DNA of 64,000 nucleotides. It comes from Paragyromitra xinjiangensis (lineage: Eukaryota; Ascomycota; Pezizomycetes; Pezizales; Discinaceae). The first letter of the stretch is position 1. Every line of letters begins with the position of its first letter. The stretch spans positions 620,001-684,000 of the forward strand of contig JBCAMK010000007.1 in NCBI GenBank assembly GCA_038503065.1, given 5' to 3'. A program made the translations under genes and the position numbers. Below the pieces are notes generated by a model. It searched no databases. It was not told the origin of the DNA and saw only the letters and a program-made list of their open reading frames with translations. This document shows, one piece after another, positions 50,801-62,728 of the stretch.

Positions 50801-52298
50801 TCGCTACAGTTTTCACGGTTGAAGAGAAAGGAACAGATAATGTTGCAGTTTCGGCGGCACGAAAATTAACGGTCAAGCGGTCACAGACTTTGGCTAAGAT
50901 CCGGTCACCGACAGGCGATTCGTTTGCAAAGGATAAGAATCAAGACGGAAAGATTCACGCCCATGAAGCAGTTGCCGGGGGGTTAGCGGAGATGTATAAC
51001 CTTGTTTTCCGCGAGCAGAACTTCCTTGGCGAGTTCTTCCACCTATCATCCCAGCTGCCCACCGACTTTGTAGAGCTTGTCGCCAATTCGAAACCCGAGA
51101 ATAGGCGACTAGGAGATCTTGGCGGCATCAAGTCTGTTGATCTTGACAAAGCTAAAGGACGGATAATGTTCGATCTTATGAGCGAGCTTTTTTCATTCTG
51201 GCTCCAGGATTTGCAGAATTTTGTGGACTGGGCGATTAAGAGCGATCCTGTGCAAGGGGTGGGAGTGTTGTTCATCATAGAGGAGCGGATCAGTTCGCTT
51301 GAGGAGACGAACCAGGAGTTTCTGTTGAAGACGCTGCAGAAGCTGCATGACCGGCTTGCTGGCTTATTTAGCAGATTTTCGGATGATCAAGTGAAGGCAA
51401 TTGAGGAGACAAAGGTGAAAATTAAGAAGAGGAAGGGGGTTATTGCCTTTATGAAGGTATTCCCGGTAAGATTAACTTAGCCGCTAACTCTGAAGGATGA
51501 ACGGGTTTGAGCTAACGATGAACTTCAGGGGTTCTCGGCAAAAATTGAAGACATGTTGCCACCTGAAAGCCCTAACGAAGATGATGAGCTGGATGTGAGG
51601 GAGATGGTTAATGATGGGTACTCCAAGATCAACAAAGCCATGTTTGAGTCCCTTCAAGCTATCGCAAAGGAGAGCCCAACTGTGGCCAGCCAAAGTGTGG
51701 ATCCCGAAGATAAGGAGCAATTGAATTATCACATCATGATGATTGAGAACATGCACCACTATCTAGAGGAAGTAGACACGAGGAATAACTCAATCTTAGT
51801 AGATTTCAAGAGGAAGGCCGATGGGGAATTTAAGGAACATATGGGACTTTATATTAGTGCTGTCATCAGGAGGCCGCTTGGCAAATTTTTGGTATGGGTT
51901 TCTCTCCACATGGTTAATCGAGAGTGATGAGCTGAGTCAACCACCTCAAACAGGATTTCGTAGAAAGCGTCGAAGTACTGCAGCGTTCTGGTACGGAGGA
52001 TATCTCAACACGCCACTCCCATTCCAAATCGGTCTTCAAGAAGATCCTCAGCAATCACGACGGAAAGGAAATCAAGCGCGGAATCGAGACCTTGCGAAAG
52101 CGCGTTGATAAGCACTTCGGCGACTCAGACGATCCAACGCTATGCGCGAGGCTACTGGAGAAGATATTCGACAGGCTAGAGGCCGAGTATATCGACGCAC
52201 ATAAACGCGCACAGAAGTTGCTGTTGACGGTGTATAAGGACCAAGGACTTGAGCTGGAGTTTATGGTGCAGGATGTGCAGACGGCGTTTAGAAAATAG
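47870..52298 (+). CDS. SEC3: Exocyst complex component Sec3, 6 exons
   Basis: Exons: 47870-48020, 48105-50017, 50077-50755, 50810-51465, 51529-51891, 51954-52298; 1368 aa with all phases closing. The start MADPFPRNRPPNAPPPHPGP is followed by the Sec3 PH-like lipid/Rho-binding domain (about residues 30-180: ESYITHCKVIED, RVIIIAVRKSGRVRMHKARE, FTVTILKPYYWQAQ, KDFFISSLLKIYKKYTGG). A 400-residue Ser/Pro/Arg-rich disordered linker leads to VDLEELLHEFNWDGRGKVDE, a coiled coil (LNDDIAHIENQSQGLQVQ) and the helical-rod C-terminus (DFVELVANSKPENRRLGDLG, CARLLEKIFDRLEAEYIDAH). Sec3 marks growth sites at the plasma membrane through PI(4,5)P2 and Rho/Cdc42 and helps assemble the exocyst that tethers secretory vesicles at the hyphal tip. 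It converges with NUP98-96. Confidence 0.96.
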
Positions 52299-53936
52299 GA
52301 AAGTTTTTGCTGGTAGTGCTTTGCGGGAAAGGGGGAGTTTTCTTAAGGGTTTGTATACTTGTGGACAGCTAGGTATTATCGGTAGTAAAGCATGGGCGTG
52401 TATAAAGAGGAGGGAGGGAGGATGAGCTTCTTGTCTTTGATCTGTAATGTTGTTCCTTCATATATTATATAGCTTACAATTTGGGGGTTTTTGGCACGGG
52501 ATTCGGTATCTACTAATCTCGTAATACTATTCCAAAATTCAGGTTAGGTACAGACCCGTTCGCAAAGTCTTAGCGCTTTTATCTCTATTGAACAAGACTG
52601 CCAGCGGATTGGGGCTGTAATCTTTGTAGATGATTGCTATATGAAATAGTTCGATGCTATTTGGCAGGTCAGCATTTACTTATTTTTCTTCTCTTTTTAT
52701 CTACTGTTCTCTGGTTTGATCTACGACTATCTAGTTGTGGCTATCAATAGGTTGTAGGGTGCCAGGACTTCCCGAACATAGTACATATATTTTGTAGGCC
52801 ACTCTATTTGTCAGTCTTAGCTGAGTGACGTCGTGTGATTAGCATTTTTCTAAGGGGAGCCTATACTACTCGCCGGCTAACCAAAGTCACACAAATTTAA
52901 GCTTGAGGTTATTTAAGCCGTCAAATTATTTCACTTCGTCATTCTTATCACTCCCTTTACTCCTTAAGCCCCATTCGGTAAGATATCTTTCCTGGAAATG
53001 GCTGCCTGCATCCGTGATCAAACTGGCCGGGCCCCGAATGCCCTTGATTTACTAACTCACAGTTTGAGTTTAAATTACCTCCCAAGATCTGCTTTGCCTG
53101 TCTGTGGGAGAGAGCCCTCTCTCCTCGCCTACCAGTTAGCAAATACATATATATCCCTTCCTACTTGTTTCTGTGACATGAACTTCAATGCCATTTGCCA
53201 AGTCTATTTTGTTTATTAATTTACGCTGACCATAAAGGATAACGAAATCAACGTTCTGCAGGCGACCCCTCTGTCTCCCATTCGGGGCATTCGGGGCAAA
53301 CCAAGGATTGCATGACTTTTTATGAAAGTGTCTCCTGATGTAAGGTAGATACTAACAATTTAAACATGTCTCGGTAGATTTCAGCTCTGGGTTATTTCTC
53401 TTTCACTACAAAGCCCGTACAACTATTGTATATAAGGGTTCAGCCTTATAGAAGATACCCATTCCTAGACTTTTCAAGCATTTTCCGAAGGTCTTGTATG
53501 ATGTATATTGTTTTGCGTAGAAAGACTAAGGCCCAGGGTTATATAAAATGGCCGCTCTTGATGTAACGGCAACGGTTTAATATAAAAATTCTCGTCCTTA
53601 CTATAATTTCTGTGGGAACAACCCCTCCCATTTGCGCTGCTCAATCAAGTAATATCTCGTGAATTACCAACCCTTCTAATATTTTAAACGAAAGAACATT
53701 GATTTAAAAGCTAAGCTATTTAACTAATTACAGGCCCTAAAGTATTACGCTCCAACGCATAATACAAAATTTCCAAACCAAAGATCGCAGCCGCACCACG
53801 GATACAGGATAATCGTTCAGAAGAAAGAAATTAATGCCTAGCTCATCACTACATAGAAGAAAACAAACAAGGAAAACACCATTTTTTCAAACCCCCAACC
53901 CCCTTTTCCGTGTGCCTTGGGCTACATGCAATTTAC
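52299..53936. other. Convergent spacer, no gene recognised
   Basis: About 1.6 kb of AT-rich sequence between the 3' ends of SEC3 and NUP98-96. A 63-73 codon frame occurs on each strand near 53.0-53.2 kb, but I see no family, RNA gene or repeat. Confidence 0.4.
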
Positions 53937-56900
53937 TTAATAAACTTCCCGCAATTTCGCCTTGTAGTATGAATGGCTGAGATGCATTGTCTTCCGAAGA
54001 TACTGATCCTCCGTAAGAGGCAGCTCCAGCACTTTACCGGCCTCATTGAGCATCTCGCCACTCTTTAACACCCATGATCCAACGACGCCCGCCATCTCCC
54101 TGATCGCAACGTTCTGCAAGAACAGCTTTCTATCCGCGCTCTTCAAACTGCCCAATAACCTCTTCGCAACATCCTTCACCCCGTTTTGTTTCGGTAAACC
54201 TTTCTGCTCTGTCTTCACAACTACGGCGTTTCTAGCTGTCGGCCTACCACCCTGCATAAACTCCACCAGGGTGATGTAGTCGAGATAGACCTGCCCGCCA
54301 AGATTCCACCCCTCTACTAAGTCCACGTCTTCAAACTTCGCTAGAATAGCTTTGAGCTGCTCCAGATCGCCTGAGATGACGGCCTCGGGGGCAACTTGTT
54401 GGACGATAGTTTTGTGTGCTTCTTTCCAAGCCTGAGCGGAAAGAAGATATCCGGCTTCGGTAAGGTACTCTCCAGAATGACGGGCTTTGAGGGCCTGTGT
54501 AGAGTTATTAGTAAGTCATAATATGACTTGTGCAGCTACAAGAAGTAAAAAGAAACTTACTCTGGCTTCAAATATCCACTCCTTAGGAATCAATAACGTC
54601 TTTTCCAAAAACTCGAGCTTCTTGGGGGTTTCAGGCCCTTCTGCATCCTCGAGTTCATCCAAATGTCGCCCCAAAACCTTCTTAATATATGCCTCCCTAT
54701 TATCTGGATCTGCTAAGTGTAACACTACGAAGATCGCCCACTCCCATAGACTAGCGGTTTCCAGAGCTCCAGCAAAGTCAACAGTGACCTGATCTGCTAT
54801 GCTCCCGGGCGCAGACTCCTCGGGCCCATTTTCCTGCGGAACCATCATCGTGCCACTAAAGTCTCTGATCCTCTTCTTGGCGAGCATCGTCCCCAGTTGC
54901 CAGCTCATCCTAAGGTCGATGTTGCTAACTCCTGCACTCCTTGGCGATAGAACATCTTCTAATTGGAGGCTATCTTCGGCGTAGAGTCTCAACAACCCCC
55001 AGAGAATATCGAGCGTATCGTCATTGAGAGGATTAGAGGCGTCATGGTACCAAGGAAGTGGAGCTGGCACACTCTCAGGCCATCTCCTCATCTCCTCTTC
55101 GTATTCGAGCACAGCTTTCCCGATACCATCTTCCTCAGAACAACCATACCATAATTTCAGCCCAAAACTACGTTTCCAATCAAGACCAAACCTCTCTGGA
55201 AGAAAGAATTCAGGTGCGGCATCCTCCGCGGGCCCCCTCACACCTTCAGAAAAGGAGGTATTCCCAGAGAGTAGCTCGTACAGCGCCCTGATGGCTACCG
55301 CAACTTCCGCAAGGACACCTTTCTTCCTCCATTCGTCGATCTGTCTCCTAATCAATTCCCTAGAAGTGACATCACCACCAATCATCGGAATCAAACTCGC
55401 AAGCCTATAGTCCCCGGCTTCGAGCAGCGCCGCGCAAGCCTGTTCGACGCGATGCGCAGTCAAATGCGCAAAGGCGACTTCTTCAAGTGTGTTGGCAGAA
55501 TGTGCATGATCATCGGCGTCGACCTCGACAAGTGATTCTAGGAATTTTGACAATTTCTCTTTGCGGCATTTCTCTTGTATGTAATCGATAGAATCGGTCT
55601 CATCGTCGAAATAGGACTTCTCTGTGATTGGGTCGAAGAGAACGCTTGCAAGAGCCCAGACGTTTTTCTCGTGTTGATTTGCCAGGTTCTGAGCCCAGGG
55701 GAGCCCTGCGAAGCTCAAAAAGGGAGTATCCGGATTCATCTCAGCGATTGGCACATTGTCTTTAAACCTGATGGTGGTAACCTTGAGTTGAAGTTCTAAT
55801 GGCTTAAGGACACCATGTGATTCGGGGTCCTATGTTAGGTTAGCAGGCTTGTCAAAAGAAACTTACCAAACATTATAGGGAACTGACCTGAACAGAATAC
55901 TTCAATTTTGCAGCCTTTAAAGCATCATTGCCCTTCTTCCTACTCTCTCTTAACCCTTCCAGCTCCCCCACGAAGATAATCATCCCATCGCTTCTCCAAG
56001 CCGGCCTTACAGCTCTCCGCCAAGCCTGGTCAAGCGCATCCACATCATCGAGATCGTTTTTTTTCGCGGCCGATGTTCGCTTTAGTCGCGTAGAAGAATT
56101 TGGAGACTACAGAGAACCCACAAAATGTTTTCAGCGATTTAATTCAACTTAAGCGTACATGACCGTGATGCTTGATTGCCTTTAAAAAATTACAGGGGTG
56201 CTAGAAAACAAAACTAAAAACCCAGGAAATTAGAAAAACAAAGGGCAAAGAAAGCTTATACCTCAAATTGTGCCCATGTCGAAGAGGCTCCTTTTGCCTT
56301 CTTCGCACTCCCATTCATTGCAGTAGAACCACCATAAAGATCATTCGCCATATCCAATACCCCGTAATCCAAGGGCTCCATTTTCTTCATCGGACTAGCT
56401 CTCTCGGGTTTTGAAGGCGAGAAGAAGTTTGTCCCACCAAACCGTTTCTTCACTGGACTGATCGTCGCATTTAACTGTTCAGTCCAATCCCTCCCAATAG
56501 GCAAAGCTCGTGGGGTATCCTGAGCGATCCTCCCCTTCACTGGGCTCTCGATCGCAAACCTCCCAGGAGAAATAACCCCTATTGTATCGTCACCTTCATC
56601 CTCTTCGATAACAACCGTTAAATCGTGAGAACTTTCATCCTCGTCCTCCTCCGAAGCAGGCTCCGCAGGCTCGTCTACCTCTTCGACGCTACCCACGGAG
56701 CCTTCCCCTAAAAAAGACTCTCCAGTCATTGTAGTATCACCTTCCTCTTCCTCTTCCTCAATCGTCGATTCCTCCTCATAAGTGTCGTACGTCGTGTCAA
56801 CTTCATCAGATCCCCCTAAAAAAGAGCCCGGAAAACCATCATTGCGCGAATTTCTTGCTGACGATCCTCTCTTGAAATCAAAAGTGTCGTCAAACGCACT

Positions 56901-59900
56901 GGTAGTGTCTATGCCGCTCACATCTGCATCAGAAGCATCCATGCTATCCTCCCGAGTAAAATACGATGAAGAAGCAACACCGCTCTTTACTGTTGTCGGA
57001 GTGTCGCCAGTTGGGAAACGATCCCCCAAGTAGGACTCGTCATATGTAACATCGCCCTCATCATCGCTGTCAACCAACCCGTAAGTTGTGAAATGACGCA
57101 CTTTGAAGATCCAAATGCCTTCATTGGCCAGATAGTCGATAAAGTCGGTATCCTTAATTCCCTTCAACCTACGGATATGGATAATGTATCTCGGGTGTTC
57201 AGGATCCCTGATCTTGCCACGCTCATTCTTAGAAACCGGGAAACAGTCCTCTAAAGTGATTGTCGCGGGAACGTTGAGACCTTTACCCGGGGGTGGCTTG
57301 TCCATAGTCTCGGGGTAAACGGTGCAAACTCGTTGATCGAAAATGACGACGTTACCCGGGATCTGGTCGATATCTTCAATGGCAGTGAGATCTACAGGGT
57401 TGTCAAACCGGACTTGCCCGTATCCACGACGCCCAATAGTCAACCCAATTACTCTCTTGAGTTGTTCTCTAGGCAGGGCCTTCAGCTTCTGAGCACTGGG
57501 AACCATCCAGTAGCTTCCATAGGACTTATCCTCCTTGGGCTGCTCAACAACAGCAAGGGCAGTACTCGATTCAGGCTGGACATCAGGTGCACTAGAGGCA
57601 GCACCATTTATCACATCATCAACATTGGTCCTCCGTCCATGGGCTGGACTCCTCAAGTATCCCATCTCCTCCGCGGATGGTGTTGGTCCAACAGTTTCTC
57701 TCGAGGACTGAGCACTAAAGAAATTGGTATTGCTCTCCTTGTTGCTTGCAACATCAAAGCTAACAGTCTTTTTCAAAATGCCCTTGGTACCATTTCCCTT
57801 CATGCTCTCGTTATTCATAACATCCTTCCTCAGATCCTGGCCACCAGAAAATAGGTCTTGATCCCTGATTTTTTTATCTATTACCAGCTTTTTCAGATTG
57901 GCAACACGAGCCCCGGTGCCAGGTGTAAAAGCGCCTGAACTCAACACGGAATCGTCGCTGTCGAAGAGGTGCAACTTGTTGTTCGCAGAAAATGAACGAC
58001 TGAGAGTTGTCCCAGCGCCAAGGGCCGTATTCGCGGTTGTAGAGGCTGTAAATGGAGAACCGGTTCTCGAAAAACTACTACCAAGACGAGGTTGTAGAGT
58101 AGGCTGCCTGGGGGCGATTTTGTAGTGAGGAATTTGGGCAGCTTTCTTGGTCTGAATGCTTGCGCTAAGGGGAGTAGCAATCGGGCCCATAGAAGGTGCT
58201 GGGTAGTTGTTCATTGATGTCATGAGGGAGTTTCCGTATGGAGAATCATGGATTGACGTGGTGAACTGCTGTTGTTGTTGTTGCTGTTGCTGTTGCTGCT
58301 GCTGTTGCTGTTGCGTTTGTTGGTTCTGATAGGGAGAATTAAACAAGCTATTGCCCATTTGCTGTGCAAGTTGTTGTTGACCATTACCAAACAAACCTCC
58401 GCTAGGCACGTTGTTGATAGAAGTGTTTAAACCGCCAAAAAGACCACCAGTGTTTTGCGTCGGGGCCACAGCGTTATTGCTAAAAAGGCCTCCACCGGCT
58501 GGCTTATTCAGAGCATTACCGAATAACCCACCACCGGAGTTACCTGTGTTTTGTTGGTTTCCAAACAAACCTCCCCCGGTATTTGCAGCCGGCTGAGTAT
58601 TTCCAAACAATCCTCCACCAGTATTGGCTTGAGAAGCAGCATTGTTTCCAAACAACCCACCTGTTGGTTGTGTAGTGGTGGGAGTTGCACCAAAGGGTTT
58701 GCCTTGATTCGCGAATAAGCCACCAGTATTCTGTGCCTGGCCACCCCCAAACAGCCCGCCTTGGGTCGCGGTATTATTTGCCGCAGTGTTGGTACCGAAA
58801 GCACCACCAAACGCAGGCTTATTCGGTTGCGACTGCTGATTACCACCGAAAGCACCAAACCCAGTCGCAGGCTGGTTTTGAGCGGTATTAGTCCCAAAAG
58901 CCCCAGCATTACCGAATGTGTTATTGGGTTGTTGAGCTCCAAAATTATTCGTAGCGGGTTGTTGCTGTGTGTTTTGATTGTTTCCGAACAATCCACCACC
59001 ACCACCTGTGTTGCCATTAAATGCGCCGCCGGTCGTAGCCGTTGCACCAAACCCTGTCGCAGGCGTATTACTGAACGCGAAAGGCTTCGGCTGGTTCTGG
59101 TTAGCTTGATTATTTCCAAACAAGCCACCACCACCACCACCACCACCACCACTATTCGCATTTGCTCCAAATCCCGTCGTGGCAGTAGCATTTCCGAATG
59201 CGCCAGTAGTTCCAGCATTGTTATTCGTCCCGAACAACCCTCCTCCACCAGTTGTTGTCGTACCAGTTCCGCCAAAAAGGCCACCTGAAGTAACAGGCTT
59301 CTGAGCCCCAAACAGGCCGCCTGTAGCAGTGTTGGTGTTGCTTCCGAAGGCATTATTCGCTGGTTGGGCTCCAAATGGCGTGGTGGCGTTGTTGTTATTA
59401 TTATTGCCAAAAAGGCCACCACCACCACCAGCAGCGGTAGTGTTGGCTGCACCGAAAGCCCCAGCATTAGTGTTGTTGGCGAAGTTGCCGCCAAATCCTG
59501 TCCCACCAAACGCTCCACCGCCCTCATTACCATATCTCCGACCTTGAGCATAATCTTGCAACCTCAATTCCTAAAAGGAGTTAGCATTTTGTTTATACCT
59601 ATATGGATAACAAGCCGGCAACTCACTTCGAGAGAGAATTTCTGGTAAGCAGGCATAAACGCGATGGTCTGAAAATGGTTTGTAGTGTTCCCTTGCGCTT
59701 CCTTTTCTGTATAAGCTTGATAAGGTGGACTAGTAGTTCCCGAAACGGGAGTTTGATTGCTAGCTCCACCAAACCCTCCTATGCCAGTATTAGGACCAGG
59801 GTTGCCAAAAGCTCCACCGGTCTGAGCTCCAGCGGTGTTAAACAGTCCACCAGTAGTTCCGGCAGTGGTAGTTGCCGCTCCAAATGCAGGTTTAGGATTT

Positions 59901-60929
59901 CCAAACAGTCCTCCGCCTCCAGAAGCAGCAGTATTTCCACCAAATACGTTGGAGGGTTGCTGTTGAGCACCGAACCCAAACCCACCACCTCCAGTATTAG
60001 CATTCGCAGCAGTGTTGCCGAACAATCCACCGGTTGCTGGTGTATTATTAGCAGGGCCAAAGGCGGGCTTCGCACCGAACGGAGATGCTGCTGTGTTACT
60101 GTTCGCTCCAAAACCTAGAAGGGAGAAGGGTGCATTAGAAGAAAGTCCGTGCATATTAGATTAATAAAAATGATATGGTCACGAGGTCAAAATATTGTAA
60201 TAGCATAAGTTGACAGTACTGGGCCAGAATCGCGAAGATATGCAGTCAAAATGGGAAATGACGATATTTAAGCAACTCATCCAACATTCCCGGACGATGA
60301 TCATAGAATAGATAATTAAAAAAAAGGCCACATCAGGGGAAACAAGCGAATCTTGCATGTACAGAAGTAGACAATGATTGCGACGACGGCGATGATGATA
60401 AAACAGATTTCTAGAAGTACCTCCACTGGGAGCACCGAAACCGGTGTTCGTTGCAGCACCAAAAGCGCCTGGTGTATTCTGATTCTGTTGGCCGAATCCT
60501 CCACCAGTGTTGCCAAAGCCTGGAAAGAAGCACGAGCGGGCGGATTAGTCGACTTTGCATTTTCCGAAAAAAAAATACAGGCTGTAAATCATCATCGCCA
60601 TCGCCAGTAACCATCATCCACCTCGACTTTATCACCACTTGCGCGAAGTTCACGACGCGCCTCTCACGTCACGTCTTCTGAAGTGCTTCAAGCAAGAGAA
60701 GTTGCAAGGCAACACACAACCTTCCGGACTGTGTACAGCGAGCGAGAAAAAAAAGGAGAGCAGAGACGAATAGAATCAACGTACCTGTAGCTGCAGGCTG
60801 GCCGAAACCTCCTCCAGCACCGAAAACACTTCCTGCACCCCCAGGTTGGTTGTTATTATTGGCACCAAATCCACCTCCACCACCGAATGCCCCTGTGCCC
60901 CCAGCATTAGCACCGCTGAACAAACTCAT
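53937..60929 (-). CDS. NUP145: Nup98-Nup96 nucleoporin precursor (Nup145/Nup189 type), 7 exons
   Basis: Exons: 60785-60929, 60421-60519, 59627-60114, 56262-59570, 55888-56106, 54561-55829, 53937-54494; 2028 aa. Order: GLFG/FG repeats (about residues 1-220 and 260-660) that form the pore's permeability barrier; a GLEBS Gle2-binding motif (about 220-257: NHFQTIAFMPAYQKF, EELRLQDYAQGRRYG) placed exactly over intron 3; a Q16 tract; the S59 autoproteolytic domain ending at HFTTYGL, so cleavage is expected between F1071 and T1072; then the Nup96/Nup145C half, a helical scaffold of the Nup84/Y complex (PFLSFAGLPWAQNLANQH, HLTAHRVEQACAALLEAGDY, GEYLTEAGYLLSAQAWKEAH). The usual cleavage residue is Ser; here it is Thr. 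It is divergent from CDC31. Confidence 0.96.
58266..58313. repeat. CAA/CAG repeat encoding Q16 in NUP98-96
   Basis: Sixteen consecutive glutamine codons (mixed CAA and CAG) on the minus strand, between the FG-repeat region and the Asn/Pro-rich linker. Confidence 0.85.
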
Positions 60930-61657
60930 GTTGTCGGCAATTTGCGACGGCCTTTGATGTTTTTGCGAATTTTCCCTCTACTCGTGGTTGTTGCGTCACG
61001 TAGCCTTTGGGGGGTTGAGACTGACGTCGCGCGAAAGGAGACGCGCTTCAAGTTGAGCTATCGCTCGTCTCAGGAAATTTATTCTAGAAAAAAAGAACGA
61101 AAATCGATGCTGCAGAAAGAATGAACTTGGGAAAGCAGAAAAGGAAGTAGAATAAAAGGGCAGGGAGAGGACGAAGATGATATACGTCGCTAGGTGTGTG
61201 TGTTGGTGGGCGACGGGGGATAGAGCAAGAGAAGGGAGGGTTGCCACACCGCACCAAAAAAAACGACAGCGATGATGGGCTGAGCCAGAAGCTGACTCAT
61301 CGAAAACTGACTCTGTTAAGACTCATACCTACGCATAGGCTGCGTTCCCGAGACGACTGATTGGCCCCAGCGCAGCAGTAGGCAGATAATGAACAAAGAT
61401 CGCACAAAAACGCTTAACAGGCTAGAGCCTATTAAAAAATCACAAGGAGAGGTATCCATTTCTCCTCTAAGCTTCGTGTCGAGGCCAGTCTGTTCCCAGC
61501 ATAACCCTGTTGCTGCATATTTAGCGACGATAGTCGTTTCACCGAGTCACCTGATCACTTTCAGTCGCGTTCTGTTATTCATCCCGCTACACAAACACGT
61601 TCCCCGTAAATATACACCACCATCAAGCTCCACACACACAAAATCAACAACGTTCTT
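60930..61657. promoter_or_regulatory. Divergent promoter region between NUP98-96 and CDC31
   Basis: 728 bp between divergent ATGs of a nuclear-pore gene and a spindle-pole gene. A TGACTCA-type AP-1/Gcn4-like site appears near 61,293. No coding sequence recognised. Confidence 0.4.
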
Positions 61658-62728
61658 ATGTCCATGTTCACGCAAAGCGCAAATAGCGGTGGCCGTCAGG
61701 CACCCGCCCCACCAGCGAGTTCACGCACTCGTCGTGTTGTAAATCGGCAGTCTCCCCCTCCTATTGCCGGACCATCAACAGGCGTCGGTCTAGGCACATC
61801 TACTCTGGGTGGAACTGGGCTATTCGGAAATATAGGAGGCAGAGACAAGCCTGGTTATTCGCAACAGCGAGCTGGTACGGAGCAGCAGCAACGCGAGAGG
61901 GAACGAGAACATCTACGAGAACAGCAACAACGGCAACAACAGCAACAGACGGGGACAAGTGGGTCGATGGAGCTGAACGAAGAGCAAAAGGCGGAGATAA
62001 ACGAGGCAGTGAGTATTCTCTATACGTCACAGAAATTTCGTACTGCAAAGGCCTATCGAATACCAGCTAATAAACTTTATTGCACTAGTTTCATCTCTTC
62101 GATCTTGATAAAGACAGAATGATCGATTACCATGAACTCAAGGTCTGTCCTCCACTCTTTCCTCTGACGCATGATTCTCTGACACATGATTCCTTATCCC
62201 GCTAACTCGCACTTCCCAGGTAGCGATGAAAGCTCTCGGTTTCGACGTCTCAAAATCTGAGCTCCTCCACATCCTACGGGACTACGGCGTAACTGCTACT
62301 ATGCAAAAACCCACCCCTAACCAACCTAACCAGCAACCTAGCAGACTCTACATAACTCAAGATGCTTTCACAAATATCATGACGAAGAAGATTCTGGAGA
62401 GGGATCCGCTGGACGAGATACTGCGAGCTTTTGAGTTATTTGCTGGTGTTGGTGGTGGCAATGGGACAGATGGGCAAGAAGCCAAAATCGCAATTGATGA
62501 TCTGAGGAGGGTCGCAAAAGAACTAGGGGAGACGTTAGAGGAGGAGGAGTTGAGGGCTATGATCGAGGAATTCGATATTGATAACGATGGCATGAGTACG
62601 TTCCTCTTCTTACCCAGCATAGCTTGAAATTGTGGCGGCGAATTTATTACCGAAAGCAGTTTACTGATAGTAGTCTCAAAAAATTAGTTAACAGAGAAGA
62701 ATTCATCGCCATTTGCAGGGGCGATTAA
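61658..62728 (+). CDS. CDC31: Centrin (Cdc31-like) with long N-terminal tail, 4 exons
   Basis: Exons 61658-62008, 62089-62142, 62220-62595 and 62688-62728 give 273 aa, against about 160-200 for most centrins. The first 105 residues are disordered and rich in Gly, Ser, Arg and Gln. EF-hand 1 (FHLFDLDKDRMIDYHELK) and EF-hand 4 (FDIDNDGMINREEF) keep calcium-loop acids. EF-hands 2 and 3 look degenerate: hand 2 has a Pro/Asn/Gln insert (KPTPNQPNQQP) and hand 3 reads LFAGVGGGNGTDGQ without the usual ligand spacing. VAMKALGFDVSKSELLHILR and DDLRRVAKELGETLEEEELR are centrin signatures. Fungal Cdc31 works at the spindle pole body half-bridge, with Sac3 in mRNA export and with Rad4/XPC. The splice joins recreate conserved motifs. 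Confidence 0.92.

Noticed and set aside
58508..59551. A 347-codon minus-strand frame overlapping NUP98-96
   Set aside because: It is an alternate frame of the FG-repeat region; the repeated GLFG codons keep other frames open.
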